A stretch of 64,000 nucleotides of DNA from Microvelia longipes (GCA_018340805.1 JACMZG010001913.1:4423209-4487208); one strand, 5' to 3'. Shown: positions 21,946 to 36,200, counted from the stretch's first letter. Numbers and translations: made by a program. The notes: a model not told the origin generated them from the sequence alone.

Positions 21946-24900
21946 TTTTCTAGTGGAATTTTTGTAAACACGCTATATTTTCGAACAGATAATTATTTTT
22001 TAATCAAACTTTGTACAAAAATCAATCTTGGGGAGAAATAGGCTTTGTACCCTCCCCACCATCTCACCATATGCCAAGTTTTGATTGGAGGATAAAAATA
22101 AACAAAGATTTTGTGATGTACTAGTTATGTATCTGTAGAAAATTTAAAAAACAATTAAATAACTGAAAAGTTGTTAAATAATTTGAAAAATTTAAATAAA
22201 ATTGTTAAATATCTGCCATTACATTATATTCTATGAGTTTAATGTTTAATGATTTCATTTGATGTTAATGATTTCATTTTTATAAAACAGGTTGACTAGA
22301 GCCATCATCTATTTCCCTTGGCCCCTTGGTACAAAATACATAACATGGTAATTTTTTACAGATTGGTACGATATGACTGGTATAAGACACTTCTTCAGTA
22401 AGTTGTGCATACGTACTCATTACATGTTTGCCCTGTTACCCTACATGTGAACATTGTACTCCTACATGTGAACATTGTACTCCTACATGTGAACATTTTA
22501 GTCCTACATGTGAACGTTGTACCCTTACATGTGAACATTGTACTCCTACATGTGAACATTTTAGTCCTACATGTGAACGTTGTACCCTTACATGTGAATG
22601 TTGTTCCCTTTCATGTGAACATTGTACTCCTACATGTAAACATTGTACTCTTACATGTGATTGTTTTACCCTTACATGTGAACATAGTACTCCTACATGT
22701 GAATATTGTACTCTTACATGTGAACGTTGTACCCTTACATGTAAACATTGTACTCCTACTTGTGAACGTTGTACCCTTACATGTGAACATTGTACTCCTA
22801 CTTGTGAACGTTGTACCCTTTACTTGTTAACATTGTACTGCATTTAAAAAAAAGTCGACTTTTTTTAAATTGACTTCACACGAGTCAACTCAAAAAAAAA
22901 TTGACTTAAAATCGATTTAGGTCAAAATCGACTCGAGCCGATTTAAGTCGACTTGAGTCTATTCAAGCCGACTCGAGTCGTTTAAGTCGACTTGGGTCAA
23001 ATCAAGTCTTTTCAAATCGACTTGAGTTAATTTGAGATGGCGTCACTATCTTTTCCTTTGCATTATTTGGAGCACACAGAGGGGAAATATCGTCCCTTTT
23101 ACTGGCTCTCCTGAAGGTAGCGCTCCCACCACCAACCATCATGACTCACCGATATCATCGATTCCAAAAAAAGAGAACAAATATTACCAATGCTATTTAA
23201 TTTTATTTTTTAATGTTTTTCTTTTAATTATCTCTGGTAGTTTGATTTTATTTTTATTAGTCTTTACTGTTTTTTGACTTGTTTTCTTTATGACTTTTAA
23301 CTGCTTTTTCATTATTTATACTTATTTGTACAGGCACTGAGGATGGTCTCGTGTTAGGTTGAAACGGCTTCTCATGAATTAATGATTTTGTGGAGAGATT
23401 TCTTTGTCATTCTTTTCATTAAACTTGAAACCTTGTTATGAGAAATGATCAGTTGACTGCTATGTATATATAACCTCATGTACTCTGTGTTACAGCTAAG
23501 CGAGATTTTCATTACAGAGTCTCTCTGGTTGGGCTTCCAGATCTACCTAAGTGGTTGAGTTATAAATATAGCTCTAGACATGAAGCTGGCTTCTTGTATG
23601 GTGTGCCTCCCTCACCCTCTCCTACTCAGGTATTTGTATGTGGCATAGTGGTGGTTTTTGTATGTGGCATAGTAGTGGTATTTGTATGTGGCATAGTGGT
23701 GGTTTTTGTATGTGGCATAGTGGTGGTATTTGGATAGGAAAGGCTAGTAGCCATTTTTTTAAGAACCTGTTAAGCAAAATTTCAACTGAGAATCGAGTAT
23801 TTTTTAATGCATTATCTTAAAGTACGTCACATAAAAGAACACCCTGTAAAATATAAGAATGAAAAACATACTTTTGATGATACAGCAAAAAAAACGAAAA
23901 ATATATTTAAACATGGTCTTTTGGCGGAAAACAGCCTCCATTGCTTGTGTGGCGTCAGACATAAGAATACCGCCGTGTAGTACAATATTCACTAGAGCAA
24001 CACTCATAAGAGTTTATTTTATACTGTCAACAAGATGATACTGACAGCTGTAGTCATCACGTTCCTTAGGCATTGTATTACCTGGAACACGGAATTGTTT
24101 TGCTCAGTCTTCTTTACATTCTATTGAACTGTAAGCAACTGTTGACCTTACGATATTTCTAACTAAAACCCCATCTGTACCTTAAACGACCCTACATTTA
24201 GAACGTTTCGTTTTCACCCCACTCTCTCACCCATTCCCCCTCTCCTCTTCTTTAAATGCTTATTTCGACTATTTAAAATTGAATTAAATACTTTTTTTAC
24301 AGCTTAATATATTTTTTTAGACACATTTGAGCAAAAAATTTTTTTTGTTGGGAAATGCAAATACTCTATTATATGCTTAATAGAGGCTGTCCATCAGTGC
24401 AGAACCTTTTGAGATGTCAAAGAAGAGAACTCACTTCTCTTTTTCTATAATTAATATAATAACTTAAGATATTAATTATTGTATAATATTACAATTTATA
24501 AATAATTATAATATTTTAATTTCAATTATTATACATTATTTAATTATCAATTATTATACATTATTTTAATTATCAATTATTATACATTATTTAATTATCA
24601 TTATTATACATTATTTAATTATCAATTATTATTTTATATTTCAAAAACTATTATTTATCAGAGAGAAACATATATATTTATAAAAATACAATATGAGAAT
24701 GCTTAATAAATAAGCATTCTCATATTGTATTTTTTATAAATATATTATGTTTCTCTCTGATAAATAATAGTTTTTGAAAATATAAAATAATAATTGATAA
24801 TTAAATAATGTATAATTATTTATAAATTGTAATATTATACAATAATTAATATCTTTATAGTTATTATATTAATTATAGATAAAGAGAGTGAGTTCTCTTC

Positions 24901-26391
24901 TTTGACATCTCAAGGTTCTGCACTGATGACAGCCTCTATTAAGCATAATAGAGTATTTGCATTTTTCCAAAAAACATTTTTTTTTGCTCAAATGTGTTTA
25001 AAAAATATATTAAGCTGTAAAAAAGTATTTAATTCAATTTTAAATAGTTGAAATAAGTATTTAAAGAAGAGGAGAGGGAGAATGGATGAGAGAGTGGGGT
25101 GAAAACACAACGTTCTATGTTCTAATTCCTTTATGTAAAGGCCATTACTGAACAAATATATATTTATTTATTATGCTTTCCAGTGATAACTATCTTTTTG
25201 CGATGATGAAATTAATGATCTGCTTCTATTGTAGAAAAGAAAGAAAGGCATGTTGAAGCGTATAGGGCATCATGGATGTTACACAATATCAGCTCACAGT
25301 GTTAGCGAAAAGAGCCCTGTGACATGGATTACTTGCTGGGTAGTAGTAGTAGTAGTAATATGGGAGGAGTGGTAGTAACTACCAGGAAAGTAGGCCATGT
25401 TGTTGGGCCCTTTTTGCCTGCTCCCTGATAGTGTTCTACTCCTTTTAATATCAAGTGTAGGTATATTTCATCTAATCTAGACAGAAGAGGTGTGAAATTC
25501 TATGGTTCCTCTCATACTTTTTCAAGCAATCATACATATTTTCACTGTCTCTTATAGTCTAGTGAAAACTGGGAACAACACGTGCTCTCACTGTTAAACC
25601 AAACCTCCACACACTTTAAACTACAAGGCAGAAACAGTATAGTATTAAAATGAATCTACAATGGGGGTCCTAAATTTTGCCTATACCCAATTTCATTTAG
25701 GGTAAGGGATATTTAATGAGTACCTGAAAACGCGCAGGCTCGAGACCACCGGCTTTTCGTCCCTTTTGAAGGACGTGGTACGCAGAATTTTTATCCCTCT
25801 TATAAAAATCCTAGAGGCCCGGGCTGGGATTGAACCCATGACTATAGTCCATTCATTCTGTGTATTGGCCGCGTACCTTAACCACTACACTACAGGTGAC
25901 TCTTACTTGCTGGGTAATCCATCCTGCTCTCTAGTTACTATGCATTGCTATGTTATTGTTGCAGATAGAGGTAATAGCTCTGAACAGAGACATGTACGAG
26001 ACCAAGAGGAAAATCATTCATATTAATGTCACTGAGAAGCCAGGTAATTGTAACTCTATCCTTATTTTTCCTGGAAACCAAAAATATTTTTAATCTTAGG
26101 TAATCTTGGTAAACTTATGTATTTTTAATGTTGGTAAACTTGGTAATACTGCTTTGCCATCCTTGATATCTCAAGAACTGTTTTAGCCACCAATTTGGTT
26201 GAGACTAAAGTAATATCATCACTTATCAACATAAAGTCTTATCACTCCTCCCCACGGCACAGAGTATTAACTCTCTTGTGGGGAGTAGCCTAAGTTAATG
26301 ATTTGCTTAGTTTTAAGTTAACATTTGTATGTTATATTGTATATTATTTTGTAATAATTTTAATATGTATTTATTATAAAACGTAAATATA

Positions 26392-26424
<33 letters not shown>

Positions 26425-29400
26425 TATATATATATATATATATATAATATATATAAACCAAGTAGGGAAACAAATGTGATTTCTTTCAGACCTGGCATGT
26501 AGTTCACATTTTGTCCACCAGGGAGTTGGCTCAAATTTTCCTATATGTGCAGCCATTTTTTTTACCCCAGTAAATGTAAACAAAGTATTTACGGTACTCA
26601 AAATTTTTTGTTTTTATTGCATTTATTTGAACAGTTTAGTTTGAAATGTTATTAATTTGTGTAAGAAATACATTTTGCCACATCCAATAGTGGTTTAAGT
26701 CCGAATTATTAAATATTAGGTTTGTTTAAATTACTTAAAACGAGCGGCTAATTAAACTTTTTTTTTCGTGTGCTCTACTTAACTTAGTACATTTTTGCTA
26801 ATGATATTTGTTTTTTCCCCTTAAAATGTCAATTGCAATTAGTAATGTAGCAAATTCAACCTATTTTTTTAATAGGTTACATTTTCAATTGTAATGAAAG
26901 CAATTGTAATTTTAAGGCAATACACTGTCGTCTGCATTTCTTCAAAATCTTAATAAAAACATGTGGTTTACCTTTACTATAGTTTCTCTTTTTCTTTAAC
27001 TAAATTATTATAAAAATTACTTAACAGAATTTAATACAAAATCATTAAATTATCACGTACATATTAAAGTACGAAAACACGATAAAATGTAAAACTCACC
27101 TATAATGTTATTAGGGTTGCCAATGAAATTAAATAAAAACACCTAAATCCGAAAAGACGCATGCGCAGTTATTCTAATTTTAGCTATTATTTATTTTTGA
27201 GCCAGCTATCAGCTGACCGGGCAGGTCTGAATTTTTTTACATGTGTCAGGATAGGAGTTTCCCTACTTTGTTTATATATTACTTTAGTTGAGACCTAGTT
27301 GGATTTTAGAACACTTATTTATTTGTTTTATTTATTACATTATTAATTTATACATATATCACTATAAATAAGTCATACATTTTTACAAAATTTAGGCTCT
27401 AAGATTATTAACTTTAGAGCCTCAAAAAATGTAATCCTTAAAACAGGAGGCTCTAAACTAATAAAACTAACTACTTGAAACTATTAAAATTTTGTCGCAG
27501 AGGTCTGCAAGCGGGGGGGGGGGGGGGGTCCTTCGAAACCTATCCACTTCTTGCTCAGCTTTTGGGTATTCTACTAGATATTGGCACTAATGAGGCATCA
27601 TTAACTCTTTTACTTGTTTGACAAATGTCCTGGATTTTCCAAAGGAAATGCGAATATACCATCTAGGTAGTTCAAAACAACCTGCTCGTTCAACATTTTG
27701 GGCAGTTGTACAAAGTTGAGTTTATTCTTATATTTAGAGCGGCCTAAGAGACCGAAGGGCTGTCTTTTTCTTTTTGCAAAGCTTCCCTCTTCTTTAATGG
27801 ACAAAGGTTAAAGAGATCAATAGTTGCTCTCTGTGTCGTGAGAATTAAACTCTATAAGTTGTCAAATAATATTAAATCTCTAGATTTAAATCTCACATCA
27901 AACAATTAATGTTGGGAAACCCATTTTATAATTCATAAAATTCATTTTATAATTCATTTATTAATTTTATTTTTGTCATATTTTTATGTTAATCATTCAT
28001 TGCAAATAAATAATTTATTAATTTAATTCAAGAAATGTGTGCTAATAGCAGAACCAGAATGCAACGTGATCTTCTAATGGAATAGAATAGCCATTTATTA
28101 GTCAATACAATTAAACATGTTTACATATTTTTTTGATTTTTTACATTTTTAAAGACTAATCAGCCGAAGCTGTGGCAAGTTTGAATTCACTATTTATATT
28201 TATTTATGATAATATTGGTTTTATATTTTTAAATTACAATTTATTCTTTCAGAAATTAAAATTATATTTATATTTCTTTTTATAATTTTTTTCTATAATT
28301 TTTTGGTTTATATATCTAATAATATAATTATCCTTCTTATTAACCATTAAAACATATAATGTATCACATATTGATAATGACAATAAAAATAAATTTTTAC
28401 TTGATCATCTAATAACCTTAATATATTTATTAATGTTAATTATTTAATTATTTTATTTAAAAGATCCAGCCAAGCGGAGGGTAGAAATGAAAATAGACAA
28501 TCTTAATGTGGAAGATTTGTTTGATCAGCGTAAAGTGAACGAGCTGAAGAAAGTGCTGACTAGAATCCTGTGGCCTGAGAGCAGTAAAGATCTGTATTTG
28601 ACTCTACTGACGTCTGCCTTGACTATGGGAGGTAGGAGACCTCTTAGTCCTGACGATGGAGAAGGGTGAGTTCACAAAGTCTTTCATTTGTCCTTTTGTC
28701 ATTTTATCCTACCAAGAGTCAGTGTGGCACTCTGGCAGCTTTGGTATTAGAGCCCATTCTGGGAGAGTTTATGATATTAATTATTGTCACGCTGTGAGCG
28801 TTTAGGGTTCGCTCAGGACAAAGAGACTAATTCTATTAGAGGGAGTACAGAACATGATTGACACAGTGATAAGGGGTCTGGAAGTGAGACAGTTTCCATA
28901 GATGCCGTAACTGTACTTACCCCTACTATAGTCTCCCTAGAGAGAGACTAGATACTCCCCTACCCCTCTACAACTCCTATTGTAGTATGCAGTCTACTAA
29001 CGGCGGACATTTTTCAGTGATGCCACATTAAACCACTTTATTCAACACTAACAATTAAAAAATACATGCAATAGAAAATAATTAAAACTTATTTTAAATT
29101 CATTTTACTTGATTTAAAACAAAATAGTCGAAAAATAATGTAATATTTACTTGAAATTGTAATTATTATGGAAAATAAATAAATGACGTCACCAATGTAC
29201 CGTTGCGGCACCTACCTACCCAAAGAATGATAAGAACTGTTGTATCCTCCCTCTAATAGTATTAGTCTCTTTGGAATAGGGTTATGTTATATGTATTTGT
29301 GTGATACTCAAAGTAGGGGAGGGGGGGGGGTCAGTACCATTGGCATTAAATGCCAAAATCTATCTTCTAGCCACCATTTCATTGTTACCTTGTTAAATTA

Positions 29401-32400
29401 ATAAATTAATTGCATAAATAACTTACCTCCCATCAAAAGCGTTCTGTGTAAGTATAATGAAGACGAAGGTCACGCGAAGCGCTTCGGTTAGTTAACTAAC
29501 CGGAGCGCTCTTTGGCTCACGAGAAGGCAATCATGTACAGAGATAATTATTGTAGTGTCTTAAATGAAAGAATAACTATTTCATGCATGTGACAATATCT
29601 GTATTTAATTTGTTTTACTAAATAATCAACAACTGTTTAACTAGAATAAGAATTACGTTAATGATTATTAGCATTCATATCTAACTTGACGTGTGAGCTA
29701 ACGATCGAATTTAAATATGACTGAGTTTAGGAATGACTTGAACTTTAAAAGGAACTTAGCAAACTTATTGAGTAAAGGAGTGGGGACTCGACTAAATTGA
29801 AGCCACATCGTGAACGGCACTCAACAATTAGTGCACAAACTTAGAGTGAAGTGTGTGGGTGCTTAGGTTCAGTTTTTATTTATTTTTGTTTGGGGTAACT
29901 TGAGCCACTACCTTCTGGACGGTCATCTAACCCCTGATTGTTTATGATTAATATAAACAGATCGGAATTAGTGAATAAACAGTTGTATTCGTTCAATTCA
30001 GAGACTATATCACTGTTTAAAGTTTTTACAGGTAAACTATAAACAATGACCTTAACTAGTCTCTGTGACTGTACTCTCGGCCTTAGACTAGGCTAGTGAT
30101 GACCGCATGTTGCACTGATAACTCACTCTCTACCGATTAATGCAATACAATATGTAGATATTGTATTGCATATCTAGTGGATACAACAACTTACTTCATC
30201 AAAAGTAAGTTGTTATATCTACTTCATCACTAAGTAAGATTTTTGAGCCAGCTATCAGGTTCACGCATGTCAGATTTTTTTACACTGGTTAGTATAGGAG
30301 TTTCCTTACTTGGTTTGTTTATTACTTTAGACTTAAGTAATATATAAACCAAGTAGGGAAACTCCTCCTATACTGACACTTGTAAAAAAATTTAGACCTG
30401 CCCAATCAGCTGATAGCTGGCTCAAAATTAAAAGATAGCTAAAATTAGAATAACTGTGCATGCGCCTTTTCGGATTTAGGTGTTTTTATTTAATTTCATT
30501 GGCAACCCTGATAACATTATGATGATTACATTTTATCGTGTTTTCGTACTTAAATATGTACGTGATAATTTAATGATTTTGTATTAAATTCTGTTAAATA
30601 ATTGTTATTATAATTTAGTTAAAGAGAAAGAGAAACCATAGTAGAGGTAAACCACATGTTTTTATTAAGATTTTGAAGAAAATGCAGATGACAGTGAATT
30701 GCCATAAATATAACTTAAAATTACAATTGCTTTTATTATATTAAAAAAATAAGGTTAAATTTGTTACATTAGTAATTACTATTAATATTTGAAGGGGGAA
30801 AATATCATTTGCCAAAATGTATTAAGTTAAGTGCACACGAAAAAAAGAAGTTTAATTAGCCGTTTTAAGTAATTTAAACAAACCTAGTATTTAAAGATTC
30901 GGACTTAAACCACTATTGGATGTGGAAAAATGTTTTTCTTACCCAAATTATTAACTTTTTAAACTAAACTGTTCAAATAAATGCAATGAAAACAAAAATT
31001 TTGAGTACCGTATATTGTTTACATTTGCTAGGGTAAAAAAAATGGCTGCACATATATAGGAAAATTTGAGCCAACTCCCTGGTGGACAAAATGTGAACTA
31101 CATGCCAGGTCTGACAGAAATCGCGTTTGTTTCCCTACTTGGTTTATATATTACTTTACTTTAGACAGAGTAAATGGAATTTACACCCTATTCCTCGTCC
31201 CATTGTTACAGGGTTGTCCTTCATTTAGGAAGCCGAGCTGAGTTTTCATCCAAACTTCTAGAATTACAAGAAGAAGTCGCTCCTCTGTGGAAGCTAGGAA
31301 GTTGTCCTAGAGACTATCGTAGAGCCTCCGTTGACAGACACTTTCGACAGGCCGGATTCCATCTGGACTGGTGCTCCTTTAGACTGGTACCATCCCCTTC
31401 TTCTTCCAACTGCATGTAGACCAAAACATTGTTTGGCTTTATTTGTTTTTTGATTGGTTTATCCCTTAAGAGCTAGTTGGTAGGTTTTATTTTTTTATGT
31501 TTATTGTTTTGCTCTTTTATTTTATTATGTTAATTGTTTTGGTCTTTTATTTTTTTAAGTTAATTGTTTTGCTTTTTTATTTATTTTAATGTTAATTGTT
31601 TTGCTCTTTTATTGTTTTAAGTTAATTGTTTTGCTCTTTTATTTATTTTAATGTTAATTGTTTTGCTCTTTTATTTTTTATGTTAATTGTTTTTTTGCTT
31701 CTCCCCATTTATACCGTAGTTTTATTGGAAAAGTATTGTGTTTGCAAAAAAAGCAAAACCAGGATGTCATTAGAATTATTATTTCAGGTGTTTTTAAGAC
31801 CTCCTGAGTGGTTTTTCATAAAGTTGTCTGTCTGTATGTGTGTGTGTGTGTGTGTGGGTGTCTGTTAACATCGTAGCTCCTAGTGTATTTATGCTGGAAA
31901 GTTGAAACTGGAGAGGTGACGTCATTAGACAGTGATAATAGAAAAGTATTGTTTCCCTTATGAGGAACTAGTGTTTCTGTAATTGGGGTTAGACCTCTCA
32001 AATATTATAAGAGGGAGTATTTTTCCAATTTTACTTTTCCTCATTTATACCGTATGTATATAGGAAAAGTATTGTGTTTGCGAAAAATTCGAAACCGGGA
32101 TGTGACAGGAATTATCCGTTTTAAGTGTTTCTAAGGCCTCCTGAGTGGTTTTTTCAAAGTTATCTGTCTGTATGTGTCTGTGTCTGTTATCATTGTAGCG
32201 TCCAGTGTATTTATGCTAGAGAGTTGAAACTTTGTAAAAAAAATCAGTGTACCGCTGAAGTTGGACAATAGCGACTCAGCAAAAATTTTAAAAATCATAA
32301 AACACGGAAAAATGATGCGATCAGATTAAGATTTGGCATGCTGGTAGCCATGTATAAGACTAACATATGTGCTAAGTTTCATCTCATTATCAGAATTACT

Positions 32401-33185
32401 TAAATTTTAATCAAATGCCTTGTGTACGTTTTTTTTTTAAATTGTAAAAACTCAGAAAATAATACAATTGAGTTGAAATTTGGTGCAAGTGTGTACCTAA
32501 AGTAATAAATAAGTACACTAAGTTTTGCTTCAATACGACAAGTATATTTATGATTTTTGTTGGATCATATAAGTTAAGCAGCATCAAGCGGGGTCAGTGC
32601 CTGGATGAGTGACCTCTGGGAATGAAATGGATGTATTTACTATCTGAGGACGAGCTAAGCGAAGATGTGTTGTAGTATAAATTTAACTACTTCTATATTC
32701 TGAGGATGAGCGTAGCCAAATCCGATGTGATGAAGAAAACTTCTTAGATACCCCGTACCCATTTTTTTTACTTTTGCTTTGTATTATTCATATTTAGTTT
32801 TGATTTTTTTTTCTATCTTGTTAGTTTGTTCGGCACTGATGATGACATCTTGTACTTTAATCATCATTAAGTACCTAAATGTAGAGAGATATTTTAACTC
32901 CAGCTTTATAATTATTTTATTTCATTTTTATTAAATTTCAATCGTTTCACTTAATTTGCACTTGTATAGAAATAAAGAAGACTTTGATTCCGAATGTTGT
33001 TAAATTTTATTTTGTTTTAATTATTTAGCCATCATTGAGGTCATATCTTCAAGACAACTGAGTTTAAATTGAACTTAATTTAATCAGTTGTATGACATAG
33101 TATAATGTTTTACCATGGTAAAATTTAAGAAACCAAGTTAACTTATAAAAAAATTTAGCCTTGATTGATTCATGTGGAATTTATG

Positions 33186-33256
<71 letters not shown>

Positions 33257-36200
33257 GACAATGTTTTGTCATACATTGCTTCTTTCATTATTTAATGACA
33301 ATGCTTTGACATACATTGTGTCTCCTACAGCTGATCTCTCAGTTCTGATTCTATTTGTTTGCAGAGTCATATAGTTGGAGGTGATGTTGTGAGTGATACA
33401 CCAGGATGGAGTGATATGCAGTTGGTGGAGAGGATATCACTACCTGTGAGGGAATATTCTACAGACTTACTCACCACCCTTGTGTCTCCTATAGCTGTTC
33501 TCTTAGTTTTGATTCTTATTCTATCATTTATTCTCTGCTTCCATCATGATGCCCTGTAAGTATAAAATGAGAAAATTAAGTAAAAAAAGCTTGAGAAGTA
33601 AGAATTATTTTTTGTTGTAATTAGAAGGAAGGTACTCTAGTTCTTTAAAATGAATATTTTTTTTTAGCTATAACAATTTTGATCTCATTTGGGTCATCTT
33701 TAGGCTTAAACTATAAAGGTAAAATGGTAGTTCTGGTTTTGCGTCAGGCCAAACTAGAATTACCAATGGGGTCAGGCTGACGAGGACCCAATGGTGTCAG
33801 GCTTTTAAGGACCCAATGGGGGCAAGCTGTTCAGGACCCAACAGGGTCAGGCTGTTCAGGACCTAATTTCAGGAAGAAGCCTGAGTCTGGGGTCTGGTTG
33901 TTAAAGACCCAACTTCAAAAACAAGCTTCAGTCTCAAAAAAAGAGAAATAAGCCTAATACTGATTAAATGTGTAGCTCGCTGCTCTCACTAAATTATAAT
34001 TTGTCACTTGCTCCAACAAAATAAGCAACTGTTGACAATTATATTACACATTATGAGTAAATAATAATGTACTATTCTAGTATTTAGTACAGTACTCTGT
34101 AATACCTCAAGATTTATGTCTTCCAGTGTTGAACGTGTCAATGTAGATAAAGAATCCGACGTTTCGCTTCCACTGTGGGAGGCATCTTCAGGGATGTAGG
34201 GCATCATGGAGAGAAACACTATGCTTTACAAAGCTGAACTTGAGTATTGTGTTTTTATTCATGATGTTCCACATCCCTGAAGATGCCTCCCACAGTAGAA
34301 GGGAAATGTCGGATTCTTCATCTACATTGATGGGGTCACCACCGGAAGACATTAATCTTCATGACAATAACCCCGGAAGCCTACACTGTTTATTATCTGT
34401 AATACCTGTTTTGTTAATTAATTTGGTAAAAATCTTACGAAATATTAAGCCTGTAAAGCTTGCTTACAAATAAAGTATAAGATTTGGGTCACGTGGTAGG
34501 TAACGAATACCATTACTAAGTGGCTTCTCCTGCACTGTTTTGGAGATTTAGACCAAGTTACTTGTCATATTTGAAAAGGAGTCACCCACTTTTTGAATGA
34601 TAAATGAATGGACTTCAGTCATGGGTTCAATCCCAGCACGGGCCTTGAAGGGCGTACCTTGTCCTTCAGAAGGGACGTAAAGCCGGTTGCCAGTTGTCAG
34701 GTACTCGTTAAAGATCCCTTACCCTAAATGAAACTGGATAGGCAAAATTTAGGACCCCCATTGTAGATTCATTATAATACTATAGTGTGTCTGCCTTGTA
34801 GTTTAAAGCGTGTGGAGGTTTGGTTTAACAGTAAGAGCACATGTTGTTCCCAGTTTTCACTAGACTATAAGAGTCAGTGAAAATATGTATGATTGCTTGA
34901 AAAAAGCATGAGAGGAACCATAGAAATTCACGGCTCTTCTGTCTAGATTAGATGAAATATACCTACACTTGAAATTAAAAAGAGTAGAACACTATCTTAG
35001 GGAGCTGGCAAAAAGGACCCAACAACATGGCCTATTTGCCTGGTAGTTACTACCATTCCCCCCTCCCCATATTACTACTACTACATTTATTATTGAATAG
35101 TTTATTGTTGTAACTTAAAAAATAAAGATAAAAAAATAAAAATCTACTAATGAGGAATAAGAGACAATGAAGACAGCAGTCTGAGTTTTATTAGATTAAT
35201 TTATTACATGTCAGAGCTTTTGCACAAGCGATGCTTGGCATCCTCAGTGAATCTAATAACAAGCAAACAAAACCATAAACCAATTACAAAATAATCCAAA
35301 ACAAATGCAAGTTTATAATTGATCACGTATTATTTATTATTATTATTTTATCATTAATCATAGCTTAACCAAGTAATCATTAACCCTAACTTACAAAAAT
35401 TAATATAGTTAATACACCACATATGTAAACACCAGTTTTGAGCATCAAACCAAAAGTTAAACTCTCTCTAAACTGTTGTTTACATATGTGGTGTTGTAAC
35501 TATATTACTTGTTGTAAGTTTGGGTTAATGATTACTTTAAATATTAATTTGCATTGGTCTTGGATTGTTTTTTTGCTTTGTTTGGTTCATTGTTATGTTT
35601 GCTTGATATTAGATTCACTGAGGATGCCAAGCATCGCTTGTGCTAAAGCTCTGACATGTAATAAATTAATCTAATGAAACTCTGACTGATTTCTTCATTA
35701 TCTCTTATTCCTTATTAGTTGATTTCTTACAGTGCATTAAACTTAATTCTTAATAAAAAAATCTACATTTAATATTTAGTCAAAGAGACTAATACTATTA
35801 GAGGGAGTACAGAACCAATTAACACAGTGATAAGGGTCTAGAAGTGAGACAGCTTCCATAGGTGCCGTAACTGTACTTACCCCTACTATAGTCTCTCAAG
35901 AGAGAAACTAGATACTCCTCCACCCCTCTAAAACTTCTATTGTAGCATGCACTTTACTGACGGCGGACATTTTTCAGTGATGCCACATTAAACCACTTTA
36001 TTCAACACTAACAATTAAAGCATGCCTACAATAGATAATAATTAAAACTTATTTTAAGTTCATTTTACTTGATTTAAAACAAAATAGTCAAAAAATAATG
36101 AAATATTTATGTGAAATTGTAATTATTTGGAAAAATTAAAAAATGACGTCACCAATGTACCGTTACGGCACCTAGCTACCCAAGGAATGATAAGATGTTG

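Noticed and set aside
22362..22397. A 36-nt possible sarcoglycan micro-exon with AG and GTAAGT borders and matching phase
   Set aside because: Exon 1 joins exon 2 directly in the same phase and gives a better family match; the micro-exon adds 12 residues unlike the family. cDNA would decide.
25808..25905. A functional tRNA gene on the minus strand
   Set aside because: The tRNA-like part leads into a long SINE body with a second copy elsewhere, and no clean acceptor stem is visible.
32530..32625. A genuine 5S rRNA gene
   Set aside because: The 5' third is too diverged, it lies within a dispersed repeat, and there is no terminator-defined 120-nt unit.
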